37,342 nt of DNA from Sphingobacteriales bacterium (GTDB taxonomy: Bacteria > Bacteroidota > Bacteroidia > Chitinophagales > JADJOU01). A model generated the notes under the pieces. That model did not search any database. It had not been told where the DNA came from and worked only from the letters and a program-made list of their open reading frames with translations. Position 1 is the first letter of the stretch. The number at the start of each line of letters is the position of its first letter. The translations under genes were made by a program, and so were the position numbers. Below are positions 16,201-25,014 of the stretch, in pieces. The DNA is taken from positions 1-37,342 of the forward strand of contig JAJTHM010000064.1 in assembly GCA_021297855.1 (NCBI GenBank), in the 5' to 3' direction.

Positions 16201-19061
16201 GTCAAGGAAATACAGAAGAAGAGCCAAAAATTGTCACCCAGGTTCCTCTGACCTATACTATCCGTATGACCAATGATAAATGTAAAGATTCTACGACTGT
16301 TTTCGCTCACATAGATACCAACTATAAAGTGAATGTTACCCCGAAATTGGCTACAAAATGCCCTGGAGATACAGTGCATATTACTACAGAGCGTCGCCCG
16401 ATTCAACCAATCCCATTAGTGCTCAATTGTGGTCCAATTCGAACTGGTGCAGAGTGTGGAAATAATAATGGTCATAGTTTAGCGGGAAATGATATAAGAG
16501 ACTCCTGCAGAGTGAGAGATTCTTTGTTCTATCCAACAATTGGAAATGTTACCTCTACGGTTGGCTCTGTTTTACATTCTCCATTCGGAGGGGCAGGGGC
16601 AGGAATTGGAACTTTGGTAACGGATAAGCGATTACAGATTTTGATTCCTTATTCAGAATTGCGATTCAATAACAATATGAGGGCGGGGTATATTAGAGAA
16701 GTCGCTTTTGAAATAGTAGAAGCGTTTGTCAATACGAACAAGTTGTTAAACTTTGCTATTCGTATGAAGTGTGCGCCCAATTCTCAAGATTCTTTCACAA
16801 ATGCAAATTTTGAATCTTTAGCAACCTTTGAAGAAGTATATTACAAAGATGAATTATCCACCGTCTTTGGTAGAAATAGTTTTGTTCTTCAAAAACCCTA
16901 TGCTTGGGATGGGAAATCAAGTTTGATAATCGATATTTGTTTTGACAACTTCAATGGCTATGATTATCGTTCAGAAAGGGTAAGAGCTACTACCCAGACG
17001 AAGAGACGCTGTCTTTATCAATCAGCAAGAACATTTGGGACTTCTCCGGAACAGTTCGGCTGTACTTACTTAACAGGTACCCTAGATTTCATAAGACCTA
17101 ATGTAGAGTTTGTCATGTGTAAGCCAACGAGAACTCCTCCGCCGATACCAAGAGAAATTCTATGGGCACCTAAAGAATTTATTAGTAATACCCAAATAAC
17201 GAATCCTATCATATACAATAGGTTTTCCACCAAGTACTATACTATTCTAGACTATGTAGATACGACCTATGGACAAAATAAGGTGGTGTGCAGAGTACGT
17301 GATACCATGAACTCAAAGGTAGATAGACCGTCTGTGAGTTTTGATCCTCCTGTAGCTGTAGCCTGTCAAGGCAAATCGATAACAGTATCTGCGGGTGTCG
17401 TAGGAATGAATCAAAATCTATATACCTATGAATGGGATACCACTGAATATGGCAAAGTGAAGGCAGACTACACGAGTCCTATACAAATTATAACCCCTCC
17501 TAATCCAGGTTATCACTATGTAAAAGTGCGCAGTGCCAATAACCCAAATTGCTATAATAGCGATAGTCTTTGGGTAGATATACAAAAACTGAAAACAATG
17601 CCTGACTTAGGTGCTGCGGCACTTATCTGTCCGGGAGATTCGGTTTTATTGTCGATTCCAAATAATGTGGGGTATAAAAAACCTCGCTGGCGATTTGGAG
17701 GTCAGATTATTGATACTGGCTATAGCCTCAAAGTAGCTAATCCTGGCGCCTACAGTATGGTGATAGATTCTGGAGCATGTACCAATACCTCTTTGGATAA
17801 GTTAATTATTCTTCGTAAGAAGGACACGGCTACCCTAGAAAATAAGCTGGCTACGATTTGTGAAGGAGACTCCGCATTGATTATGTATTCTCAAAGTGAT
17901 GGTGTAGCTAATCCGATTTGGAATACAGGCTCTACAACTCCCTACATAAAGGTAAATCAGGGGGGAATTTATTTCTTAGTAAATCCAAGAGATCAATATG
18001 GTTGTCTAATGCATATGAGAGATACGGCTACCGTATTGGTTATAGACAATCCTGATTTCAAACTTATAGACGATACGATATGTATGAGCAATAATCAGAT
18101 GATTACTCTCCAGCCAATACCTTTTGATCCGAAGGCGACATACACTTGGTACCCAGATGGTAGAAAACTTACCTCTCTGAATGTTTATACCCCAGGATTA
18201 TATAGAGTGGTTCGTGAGATTAATGGCTGTAAGAAGGAAGCAACCGCATTTGTGGTTAGTGATACTGCAGGTAGAATAGCTTTAGGTAAAAATCAGGCAA
18301 TCTGTTGTGATGAGGTTATAACTCTCGATGCCAATCCAGAAGGACGCCAATACAAAGGCTATGTTTGGAGCACGGGTGAACGCAGTCAGGTTATATATAC
18401 CAAACCAAATGTATCTGGGCTATACGTGATAGAGGCTATTAAACCCAATGGCTGCAAAGACACTGGATCTATTTTTATAGACTCTAAGTGTGGTCAGGTG
18501 CGAGCTAAACCGGAAAAAGAGGTCATTCACATTGGTCAAGAGAATAAAATCTTTGGAGAACACATCGCTATCAATGCGACGAGTATTCAGTATAAATGGA
18601 TACCTAGTTCTGATACCATAAATAAAATGAGGTTTAAAGATAGTCTGAGTCCAATAGCAATAGCGCGTGACACAGGTGATATCGAATATATATTGGTTAT
18701 GACAGTGACCGATACGAATTATATGCCTCCAAAAGAGCCATGTGTAGAGAATGAAGTTGTCCGATTTAAGACTTTGAAGAACCAAATGGATACGGTCAAT
18801 ATATTTACTCCGGATGGAGATGGAATAAATGATTATTTTTACCCGCGAATTCAAGGAGTCGTAGAATTTAATGAAGTTAAAATTTATAATAGATATGGAC
18901 AATTGCTGCATGATGATCCGAAAAATCCATGGGATGGAAAATTCAATGGGTCCTACCAGCCTGTGGGAGTCTATGTCGCCTTCATCTCTTATGATTTATA
19001 TGAAGCCAGAAAAGATAAACAAACAAAATACGATAAAATTATAGTGACACTGGTCAGGTGA
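13230..19061 (+). CDS. Very large secreted protein with T9SS type B (gliding motility-associated, CHU_C) sorting domain
   Basis: A 1943-aa protein exported by Sec (signal peptide MKKINFKLLIWLFCLGSLSEA) and then by T9SS. The last ~90 residues (from about 1855) are a type B sorting domain: VNIFTPDGDGINDYFYPRI…VKIYNRYGQLLHD…PWDGKFNGSYQPVGVYVAFISYD. The N-terminal part has YYRDCEANPG and other cysteine-containing segments typical of gliding-associated adhesin-like proteins. The middle holds Ig/PKD-like strands and two related ~135-residue modules (about 789-925 and 1108-1245) with a GxxREIAFxI…NxxIxMKC…F…WDGxSxL pattern. No catalytic motif is seen, so a structural or adhesive surface role is inferred. 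It overlaps the next gene by one base. Confidence 0.9.
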   Translation: MKKINFKLLIWLFCLGSLSEAAAMGGGGNGWVPGPRKTSLFLAGAELKIRPLNVAPKLNPSIRDTVEILLIYYRDCEANPGTSYTFPTVTDTMVGMLYSKSKCEYLKFACWFRADLSDKYSTPICPYNNFDTKCESPSSARIGYRTEVFTDTVVLPVNADDWVIGMMYSNDANVNLMDWYTRKYGGPNSRQCALVQIQPPPLGFNVPRGMMPPSPFSVRVAGLNTTAFGNDPTESYFYIEAEYSNALPCGTFEGTIPPIPKYCANTTPNSAGTPFIFICEGRQRLFDLGYYDDDAHDLAFEKSTPMKAACFGDPVCGQPDRTIEYITFAGVYNEANPLGSASTYDMDPTTGVIDITMNPPGAPKTGVGRYKAAVKITETVPGTSPPVFAGRVYRDYTITVIADEECDANNSITEASYFIPNSAHNFLNSAVVPGQSTLIEACAGTNMRFSVKAFSVSDLNNAALVITGELNPTMLASGAFISSTYKNNTFPLFDTAVGTLNWNIPANTHPGTYPVIFQIRDCVNGYILSRSVVYRIRVNKKNRIDWSYLNFVPKTSRPVFSLNSTSKRAYHCGSPLPLVVNAVNLEPNVVVNWRLFKGNSTTTGTLEDSYTPDASWGPIPSDPTAGYVVEMVSNQYCNNRDTLQLISKPPISPALTLNIPDSCFGTKGKLEVTGLSGSAMLTSLFDWQSLDAEYDLTPSFLSNTADIKLAKKDNTYICYVISQDTCIYPISVEVPMNGIKPRGFFVTDRQYVCPLDTIGIFKVLLTTSICSPRVDFSKEKPGTSKNFDYPGTQSNTNPTPKIFTATASIDRGRTAILYKGSELCVKGMKPGIVKEIAFYIDGVNDPNIYNNVEIWMKCTDRFDLQNGIFEDTLTMRKMFSTSSKLLSVGWNQFDIADFVWDGSSNLYFEVWTTCNKPCNNPVATSPAFMDNLTNYVSIIGKYGISQGTFEAAPTVTSNSRHNIRFFYSELLENISLNWNQNPATLISRTGGQGNTEEEPKIVTQVPLTYTIRMTNDKCKDSTTVFAHIDTNYKVNVTPKLATKCPGDTVHITTERRPIQPIPLVLNCGPIRTGAECGNNNGHSLAGNDIRDSCRVRDSLFYPTIGNVTSTVGSVLHSPFGGAGAGIGTLVTDKRLQILIPYSELRFNNNMRAGYIREVAFEIVEAFVNTNKLLNFAIRMKCAPNSQDSFTNANFESLATFEEVYYKDELSTVFGRNSFVLQKPYAWDGKSSLIIDICFDNFNGYDYRSERVRATTQTKRRCLYQSARTFGTSPEQFGCTYLTGTLDFIRPNVEFVMCKPTRTPPPIPREILWAPKEFISNTQITNPIIYNRFSTKYYTILDYVDTTYGQNKVVCRVRDTMNSKVDRPSVSFDPPVAVACQGKSITVSAGVVGMNQNLYTYEWDTTEYGKVKADYTSPIQIITPPNPGYHYVKVRSANNPNCYNSDSLWVDIQKLKTMPDLGAAALICPGDSVLLSIPNNVGYKKPRWRFGGQIIDTGYSLKVANPGAYSMVIDSGACTNTSLDKLIILRKKDTATLENKLATICEGDSALIMYSQSDGVANPIWNTGSTTPYIKVNQGGIYFLVNPRDQYGCLMHMRDTATVLVIDNPDFKLIDDTICMSNNQMITLQPIPFDPKATYTWYPDGRKLTSLNVYTPGLYRVVREINGCKKEATAFVVSDTAGRIALGKNQAICCDEVITLDANPEGRQYKGYVWSTGERSQVIYTKPNVSGLYVIEAIKPNGCKDTGSIFIDSKCGQVRAKPEKEVIHIGQENKIFGEHIAINATSIQYKWIPSSDTINKMRFKDSLSPIAIARDTGDIEYILVMTVTDTNYMPPKEPCVENEVVRFKTLKNQMDTVNIFTPDGDGINDYFYPRIQGVVEFNEVKIYNRYGQLLHDDPKNPWDGKFNGSYQPVGVYVAFISYDLYEARKDKQTKYDKIIVTLVR

Positions 19062-20083
19062 TGAGTAAGAAATTTTATTGGAGTTTAATTATAATTTGGG
19101 GATGGAGCATATCAATGCTTCATTCCCAAAATAATTTACATTATAGCCAATTCTATAATGCACCTATGTTTTTAAATCCTGCTTTGACAGGTCAAATCGG
19201 CGAGGATTTATTTAGATTGAATGCCCATGCGAGAAATCAGTGGTCTGGTCTGTCAGGTGCTGATGGTAAGTTTCTGTATGAAACAAGATCTGGGGGAGTG
19301 GATCTTTCACTATTTAAAAAGAGATTTGGCGTAGGAATTTATATTCTTCAAGATGTAGCAGGTGGTGGAATATTTTCCACAATTCAAGGAAATCTTGCTC
19401 TGTCCTATTCTTTCATAATGGGGGATAACACGCTTAGCTTTGGTGCTCAAGGGCTGTATAATACTACCCAATTAGACCCATCTGATCCACGTTGGGGTAG
19501 TATGGGGGGGCAGTTTTTAGAGTCAAGTAGATCCTATATGGACTGTAATTTCGGGGCCAATTTTAAATGGGATTTATATTTTCTCACCGCGAATTTAGGT
19601 CTTGCAGCCAATAATTTGTTGGAAGCGCCTCAAAGGTTTACCAAGACAGGCGCTCTAGGACTTCAAGTGCCAAGATCATATAAAACCTACGCACTCCTAG
19701 ATTTTGATATGACAGAACGAATGAAGCTTCTTCCAGGATTTTATGGGTCATTTCAAGCAGTTTCAACAAATTTTGTCATGGGGAGTAATTTTTCTTATAA
19801 AATCCTCAAAGGAGGTACCTATGGCAATAGTTTAATTTTAGGTTTATGGCTTAGAACCAATGATGGTAATTTAGAATCCGTTATCCCGACATTCGGTATG
19901 AAAATGAATAAATTACAGGTCATGATGTCTTATGATGCGCATGTTTCCATTTCTAAAGGGGGTAATTCTAAGTATTTAGATGGAATTACTAACAGTTTAG
20001 AAATAAGTATTATATTTACAGGCAAACCAAAAGTTGCTCCTCCTTTGCTGGAGGATGACTTTATTCTGAACCCTAGATATTAA
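19061..20083 (+). CDS. PorP/SprF family T9SS outer-membrane protein
   Basis: A 340-aa outer-membrane beta-barrel protein of the PorP/SprF family. Its members are dedicated partners of type B cargo, handling surface attachment or passage through T9SS. The N-terminus has a signal sequence (KKFYWSLIIIWGWSISMLHS) followed by the family signature NNLHYSQFYNAPMFLNPALTG and RLNAHARNQW. The rest alternates amphipathic strands with Gly/Asn-rich turns (FGVGIYILQDVAGGG, LSFGAQGLYN) and ends with aromatic C-terminal strands. The ATG at 19061 overlaps the cargo gene stop as TGATG. A GTG one codon earlier (19058) is possible but less likely. The overlap indicates translational coupling with the cargo. Confidence 0.92.
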   Translation: MSKKFYWSLIIIWGWSISMLHSQNNLHYSQFYNAPMFLNPALTGQIGEDLFRLNAHARNQWSGLSGADGKFLYETRSGGVDLSLFKKRFGVGIYILQDVAGGGIFSTIQGNLALSYSFIMGDNTLSFGAQGLYNTTQLDPSDPRWGSMGGQFLESSRSYMDCNFGANFKWDLYFLTANLGLAANNLLEAPQRFTKTGALGLQVPRSYKTYALLDFDMTERMKLLPGFYGSFQAVSTNFVMGSNFSYKILKGGTYGNSLILGLWLRTNDGNLESVIPTFGMKMNKLQVMMSYDAHVSISKGGNSKYLDGITNSLEISIIFTGKPKVAPPLLEDDFILNPRY

Positions 20084-20109
20084 ACCTATATATTAACTAT
20101 AACTGAATT

Positions 20110-22272
20110 ATGCATCTTATCCAAAGAATAGTCTTATTTATAGCTCTATTCAGTATTGTATTTCAAGGCTCGGCGCAAAATAGGACCAGTCCTGCTGCCA
20201 AGAATCCCGATAAGTCAAAGCCAAATCAATTAAATCAGGATTTGGTCAAATATAAAAATTTATCTTATGGGAAAATGCTTCGATATGCAACCATGTTAGA
20301 GAATGATGGAAGCTACGTAAACGCTGTCGAATATTATAAGATGGCTCATGCGAAAAAGCCTACAAATAAATGCGTATTGCAAAAGCTTTCTGAACTTAAT
20401 TTTAAGTTGAGAGATTATGTAGCAGCAGAAGAATACACGAGAAAACTTTTAGACTTAGATAAAAAGTATGATAAGGATGCTGATATCCGTCTAGCACTTT
20501 GTATGAAGGCTAATATGAAATACAAAGAAGCATTGGACGAACTGAATTACGTGCGTGCGAATAAGAAGTCCACCTTATCTATGAATATAGTGGAAAATGA
20601 AATTAAGGGTGCGGAACTGGCCATAGAAACTAGGAATCTTAAGGATCCAAAAATTACAGTAGATAATGTGAAGCAAATCAACGGCTATCTTCAAGAGTAC
20701 GCTCCACAGCCACTTAAGAATGACAACTTGATTTATTCCTCTCTGATTTCTGACACAGCCTTGAATGTAACAAGGCTAAAGTACGAAGGCAAAGACTATA
20801 CTTCAAAAATTGTGTTTACAAAACTCGATAAGGATAAAAATATTTTTGCTAGACCAGAATTACTTCCTCAAGAAATTAATAAGCCCGAGGTTCATATCGG
20901 CAATGGATACATTGACGAAGCGGGAAAAAATATTTATTACACCCAATGTTCTGAAGATAGAAAACTCAACATGAAGTGTAAACTGTGGATGGCTGAAAAG
21001 AAAGACGGCATCTGGGTTCCAACTGAATTAACAAGGCTAAACGAGAAAGGAACCACAAATACTCAACCTGTAATTTATGATGATGGATCAGGAACGAAGT
21101 ACTTACTATTTGTCAGTGATAGACCCAATGGAAAAGGGGGCATGGATATTTGGGCATCTAAGATAAATGATGGAGCCGCAATAGGAGAAAAAACGTCAAC
21201 AAAAACTACTTCAAAATCAGCTAAAGGTGGGTCTGGAAGATTTTCGGACCCAGTAAACTTAACTCAAGTTAATACCTTTGGAGACGAGGTTACCCCTTAT
21301 TATCACAAGAAGGATAAAACATTATATTTTTCTTCTAACGGATACCCAAGCGTAGGAGGGCACGATATCTTTAAAGTAAGTGGCACAGTAGGCAAATGGG
21401 ACAAAGTGATCAACCTAAAGTTCCCAATAAACTCTTCCGTGGATGATTTATACTTCAAATTAGACGATAATGACGAGGGTTATTTTGTATCTAATAGAAG
21501 TGGCTCCAAGTCCCCAAGAGGTTATACATGCTGCGATGATATCTGGAGTTTAAGAAAAGCGGAATATAATATTTGGGTTAAGGGCATCTATGTATCATCG
21601 GCAGATATTGACACGAAAAAACCATTAAATGGAGTCGATGCGTTAATGATTGATAAAGATGGCAAACTAGTCATCCGCACTGTGACGGAAAAGGATAGTC
21701 ATTTTACGGTGAAACTCAATGCAGGACAAACGTATAGAATTAATGGAGTGAAAGAAGGATTTTACCCCGGTATAGATTCTTTCTCCACACCAAAAGTTTT
21801 ATTCAAAAATGATACGATATACAAAACTTTCTATCTAGATCCAATTGAGAAAAAAAGATACGTTGTGGAAAATGTATATTATGCATTTGACAAGTCTGTA
21901 GTGAGACCAGAATATTATTCTATTTTGGATAGTGTAATTTCGCTGATGAAAATTTTCCCAAATGTATTTTTAAAGATAGATGGTCATACGGATGCTAGAG
22001 GTACAGAAGTATATAACCAAGCACTCTCTGAAAGAAGATGTAAAGCCGCTGCAGAGTATTTGCTTGAAAAGGGACTCGAGCCGGAGCGAATTATCATGAG
22101 AGGCTACAGCGAATTGGTTCCGATAGCTCCAAATACTACCCCTTCTGGGGAGGATGATCCTGCTGGTAGAGCAAAAAATAGACGTGTTGAGTTTAAACTT
22201 TTGACTCCAAGTGGTAGAGATCCAAAATATGATATAGACTATAGAGTCAATGTACCTTTTGGTATTGAGTAG
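20110..22272 (+). CDS. OmpA-family protein with TPR-like and PD40 repeats (T9SS-associated type)
   Basis: A 720-aa envelope protein. Order: a signal peptide (1-22, ending QGSAQ); helical TPR-like repeats around residues 50-150 (YVNAVEYYKMAHAKKPTNK); a PD40/WD40-like beta-propeller about 195-460 (LLFVSDRPNGKGGMDIWASK, LYFSSNGYPSVGGHDIFKV, GYFVSNRSGS); a carboxypeptidase-regulatory-like domain about 490-590; and an OmpA C-terminal peptidoglycan-binding domain from about 595 (YYAFDKSVVRPEYYSIL, KIDGHTDARG…YNQALSERR, GRAKNRRVEF). The same layout is seen in PorE-like and SprF-linked OmpA proteins that tie T9SS parts to peptidoglycan. It starts 26 bases after the PorP/SprF gene, completing a three-gene module. 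Confidence 0.93.
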   Translation: MHLIQRIVLFIALFSIVFQGSAQNRTSPAAKNPDKSKPNQLNQDLVKYKNLSYGKMLRYATMLENDGSYVNAVEYYKMAHAKKPTNKCVLQKLSELNFKLRDYVAAEEYTRKLLDLDKKYDKDADIRLALCMKANMKYKEALDELNYVRANKKSTLSMNIVENEIKGAELAIETRNLKDPKITVDNVKQINGYLQEYAPQPLKNDNLIYSSLISDTALNVTRLKYEGKDYTSKIVFTKLDKDKNIFARPELLPQEINKPEVHIGNGYIDEAGKNIYYTQCSEDRKLNMKCKLWMAEKKDGIWVPTELTRLNEKGTTNTQPVIYDDGSGTKYLLFVSDRPNGKGGMDIWASKINDGAAIGEKTSTKTTSKSAKGGSGRFSDPVNLTQVNTFGDEVTPYYHKKDKTLYFSSNGYPSVGGHDIFKVSGTVGKWDKVINLKFPINSSVDDLYFKLDDNDEGYFVSNRSGSKSPRGYTCCDDIWSLRKAEYNIWVKGIYVSSADIDTKKPLNGVDALMIDKDGKLVIRTVTEKDSHFTVKLNAGQTYRINGVKEGFYPGIDSFSTPKVLFKNDTIYKTFYLDPIEKKRYVVENVYYAFDKSVVRPEYYSILDSVISLMKIFPNVFLKIDGHTDARGTEVYNQALSERRCKAAAEYLLEKGLEPERIIMRGYSELVPIAPNTTPSGEDDPAGRAKNRRVEFKLLTPSGRDPKYDIDYRVNVPFGIE

Positions 22273-22311
22273 TTTTTTATCTTTAGTTCAGAATAGTTAT
22301 GACTTTACCTG

Positions 22312-22328
22312 CGTTTATTTTAAACGCA
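22312..22328. terminator. Short hairpin after the OmpA gene (weak terminator candidate)
   Basis: GCGTTTA (22312-22318), loop TTT, TAAACGC (22322-22328), a perfect 7-bp stem 40 bases after the stop codon. No T run follows, so it may be a weak terminator or an RNA-end structure. Confidence 0.35.
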
Positions 22329-22343
22329 CAAGACAATTAGTAT

Positions 22344-22351
22344 TAGTTTTG
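22344..22351 (+). promoter_or_regulatory. -7 box (TAGTTTTG) upstream of the MlaD-like gene
   Basis: Exact TAnnTTTG match about 55 bases before the GTG start at 22407. No good -33 TTG is seen at the usual spacing. Confidence 0.4.
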
Positions 22352-22406
22352 TACTCAATTACATTGTACTGGAGAGCATCAATTATCTCAAATTAATTTA
22401 AATATC

Positions 22407-23336
22407 GTGGCATTAAATAAGGATATCAAAGTCGCACTGCTTACCATAGTATCGATTACAGCTTTTATCGTAGCCTACTTGTTTATGAAAGGGACATTGC
22501 TGACTAGTGGTGACCCCAAGTATGTAGCCATTTTTAGCAATGTAGATAAAGTAAAAAAATCAGATCGGGTATATTTAAGTGGAGTTAATATCGGAACGGT
22601 AGATAAGATAGAGTTTGTCGATTTGGCTAGACCAGAAGAGGTTCGAGTAATATTTACCGCAGACAAGAGTTTGAAAATACCAAAAGATTCTAAAATTCAA
22701 ATCACCAGCACCAGTATTATGGGAAATATGGGTTTGATTTTGCGTATGGGAAATTCGAAAGACGTTTTAAAAGAAATGGAAGCCATTGAAGGATTGCCTG
22801 AGAATGGGTTATTGAATTCAGTAGGCCCTTTGGCCAAATCCGCTGATTCATTATTGGTCAATGTAAATACTTTGTTTGATAGAAATAAAAGCGAGAATAT
22901 TTATTTGACAGTAAATCATATAAACAATACGCTGGTGACACTCAATACCACCATCGCCAATATGAGTAAATTGATCGAGAGCAATCAAAAACCTATCAAC
23001 CAAACTATGGTAAACTTCGAGCGTATTTCGCTCAATCTAGCTAAAAAACAAGATGATATAAACGCGACTATTAATAATATTCGAGATATATCGAGCAAAG
23101 CGAATCAAGCGGATATTGCCAGTATGATGCAAAACCTGAGCAAGTCAGTCAATGAGTTGAATACCATTTTAACAGATTTAAATCAAGGCCAAGGAAGTCT
23201 AGGTAAATTAATGAAAGACCCAGTACTGTATAATAATCTTAATACTACGGTCAATAATGCTAATGAGTTGCTGATAGACTTCAAAGCAAATCCTAAACGA
23301 TATGTTGGTTTCTCCATATTTGGAGGTAAGAAGTAA
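22407..23336 (+). CDS. MlaD family (MCE-domain) protein
   Basis: A 309-aa membrane-anchored substrate-binding protein of an MCE transport system, which moves phospholipids between the membranes with an MlaE/MlaF ABC transporter. It has an N-terminal signal anchor (IKVALLTIVSITAFIVAYLFMKG, 7-29) and an MCE domain about 37-115 (KYVAIFSNVDKVKKSDRVYLSGVNIGTV…). A long helical, coiled-coil-prone region with repeating Asn/Thr/Ile spacing follows (150-280), probably forming a channel-like bundle. It starts with GTG; no ATG is available in frame at the N-terminus. The OstA-like gene begins five bases after its stop, linking the two as an envelope-lipid unit. The mlaE and mlaF partners are not in the window. 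Confidence 0.9.
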   Translation: MALNKDIKVALLTIVSITAFIVAYLFMKGTLLTSGDPKYVAIFSNVDKVKKSDRVYLSGVNIGTVDKIEFVDLARPEEVRVIFTADKSLKIPKDSKIQITSTSIMGNMGLILRMGNSKDVLKEMEAIEGLPENGLLNSVGPLAKSADSLLVNVNTLFDRNKSENIYLTVNHINNTLVTLNTTIANMSKLIESNQKPINQTMVNFERISLNLAKKQDDINATINNIRDISSKANQADIASMMQNLSKSVNELNTILTDLNQGQGSLGKLMKDPVLYNNLNTTVNNANELLIDFKANPKRYVGFSIFGGKK

Positions 23337-23341
23337 ATATT

Positions 23342-24847
23342 ATGAAGACCAAGTGTCTTAATTATCTAATATTTTGTTGGCTAATATCGCTATCCTGGGA
23401 ATGTGTTTCTCAAGAGAAGTATGAGGTTGAAATCCTTCCTCCTACTGCCCAAGGAGTTATGGAGACCATAAATGGGGAGACTATAAAAATACTTGTAGGG
23501 AATGTCAAACTGCGGCATAAGTTGAACTTTATCGATTGTGACTCTGCGGTGATTTATCCGAATAATAATATCGATGCTTTTGGACATGTATTCATTCGAA
23601 AAAAGAATGGAGCTCATGCCTATGGCGATATGCTAAATTATCTCAGTTTACAAAAACTAGCTATTCTAAGAGGCAATGTCATCCTGCTTGATAAAAAGTC
23701 TAAACTCTATGCGGAAGATATTACCTATGATTTAAATAACGATGTAGGTCAATATTTAACTGGGGGAAAAATGATCAACGGAGAATCCGAGATAACTTCG
23801 CAGACAGGCACGTTCTATACCAAGGACGACTTAGTCCTATTTAGACAGAATGTTCGGGTAAACCACCCAAAATACAAGCTGGAGTCTGATTCACTCATGT
23901 ACAATACCAAATTGAAACGAAGTATTTTCAAAACAAGCACCAAAATAGTCAATGATAGTGGGTATATATGGTGTAATTCTGGTTGGCATGATGAAGAAAA
24001 GAATCAATCTAGCTTTGGCAGAGGAACTTACATCTACAATCCACCGAGCTGGTTACTGACGGATTCCATTTTCTATGACAAAAAACAAGGAAAAAGTTAT
24101 ATCTACAAAACGTTTGAGTACCATGATACAGCTGCCAAGACCCACCTATTTGGGGATTCGGCCTACATGTATAATGACAACAAGGATATAATAGCCTATA
24201 ATAGACCGGTATTGATATTAGAATCTACTGATAACAAGCCTACGTTTATTCGGGGCGATATTTTAATTAATCAGACGCTTGATAAAAATCAGAAAATGAT
24301 GAAGTTCTTGAGAAATGTGCGTCTTTATAATTCAGATTTTCAAGCAGTCGCCGATACTATGATATATAAAACAGTGGATTCTTCCATTTTTATGAAGGAT
24401 AGTGCTTATGTATGGCAAGAGGAAAGTCAGTTATCGGGACTTAAGCTATACATTTATTTAAATAATAAGAAGCCAAAACGCATCAATGTATATGGCAACT
24501 CCTTTATGGCTCAACAAGAGCAGGCAATAGGGCATTTCAACCAAGTGAGTAGTGATTCAAGCCATTTTTTCTTCAAAGACGGAAAGATGGATTATTTATA
24601 TGCCTTTGGGAATACTAAATCCATTTATTACGGAAAAGAGGATGGGAAGGGCTATCTAGGACTCAATAATAGTGAGAGCTATAGCCTAAAAATGATTTAT
24701 GACACCAGTAAGCCTAAAGAAGTAATTTTTTATGACAATCCAAAAGCTGTTTTTTATCCGGTAAAAGAAATTACTGAATCTAACCGATTTTTAGGTAGTT
24801 TTGTGTGGAAATCTGCCATAAGGCCTAGATCAAAAGATGATTTATAA
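23342..24847 (+). CDS. OstA/LptA-like periplasmic protein
   Basis: A 501-aa secreted protein with a signal peptide (ending SWECVSQ) and a series of OstA-fold beta-jellyroll repeats. Each repeat has the motif 'I…G.v.l…….i.cDsa.y…n…A.G.v.i' (for example GNVKLRHKLNFIDCDSAVIYP, FGHVFIRKKNGAHAYGDML, RQNVRVNHPKYKLESDSLMYN). LptA and the LptD N-terminus use this fold to carry LPS across the periplasm. The protein is much longer than E. coli LptA (~185 aa) and lacks the LptD barrel, as in other Bacteroidota OstA-like proteins. It is five bases downstream of the MlaD gene. A role in LPS or lipid transport is inferred from fold and neighbours. Confidence 0.88.
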   Translation: MKTKCLNYLIFCWLISLSWECVSQEKYEVEILPPTAQGVMETINGETIKILVGNVKLRHKLNFIDCDSAVIYPNNNIDAFGHVFIRKKNGAHAYGDMLNYLSLQKLAILRGNVILLDKKSKLYAEDITYDLNNDVGQYLTGGKMINGESEITSQTGTFYTKDDLVLFRQNVRVNHPKYKLESDSLMYNTKLKRSIFKTSTKIVNDSGYIWCNSGWHDEEKNQSSFGRGTYIYNPPSWLLTDSIFYDKKQGKSYIYKTFEYHDTAAKTHLFGDSAYMYNDNKDIIAYNRPVLILESTDNKPTFIRGDILINQTLDKNQKMMKFLRNVRLYNSDFQAVADTMIYKTVDSSIFMKDSAYVWQEESQLSGLKLYIYLNNKKPKRINVYGNSFMAQQEQAIGHFNQVSSDSSHFFFKDGKMDYLYAFGNTKSIYYGKEDGKGYLGLNNSESYSLKMIYDTSKPKEVIFYDNPKAVFYPVKEITESNRFLGSFVWKSAIRPRSKDDL

Positions 24848-24852
24848 TCCCT

Positions 24853-25014
24853 ATGATAAAAATTAAATTAATTGTGTGTATTCTTACTCTAGCACTAATG
24901 TCTTTAGCAGGGTGCAGCGTATTTAAAAAAGGTTGCAATTGCCCGAAAGCTAAAACCTCTTTTCATCAAGAAAATGACAAGCCCAGTCGATATGACATCA
25001 CTTACCGCGCGTGA
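24853..25014 (+). CDS. Small lipoprotein (53 aa)
   Basis: A 53-codon gene five bases after the OstA-like stop, ending in TGA at 25012-25014. The N-terminus MIKIKLIVCILTLALMSLAGC has a basic start, a hydrophobic core and the lipobox LAGC, with Cys21 as lipidation site. The mature part (SVFKKGCNCPKAKTS…) has a Cys-x-Cys-Pro segment and a short polar tail. Its end overlaps the start of the korB-like gene by 41 bases, or by 23 if that gene starts at 24992. Tiny Cys-rich lipoproteins of this type occur in many Bacteroidota, but I know no function. The lipobox and tight spacing make a real gene likely. Confidence 0.7.
   Translation: MIKIKLIVCILTLALMSLAGCSVFKKGCNCPKAKTSFHQENDKPSRYDITYRA

Noticed and set aside
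18420-18911. 163-codon minus-strand ORF
   Set aside because: Antisense to the end of the type B cargo gene, including its sorting domain; low-complexity Ile/Tyr-rich translation typical of a shadow frame.
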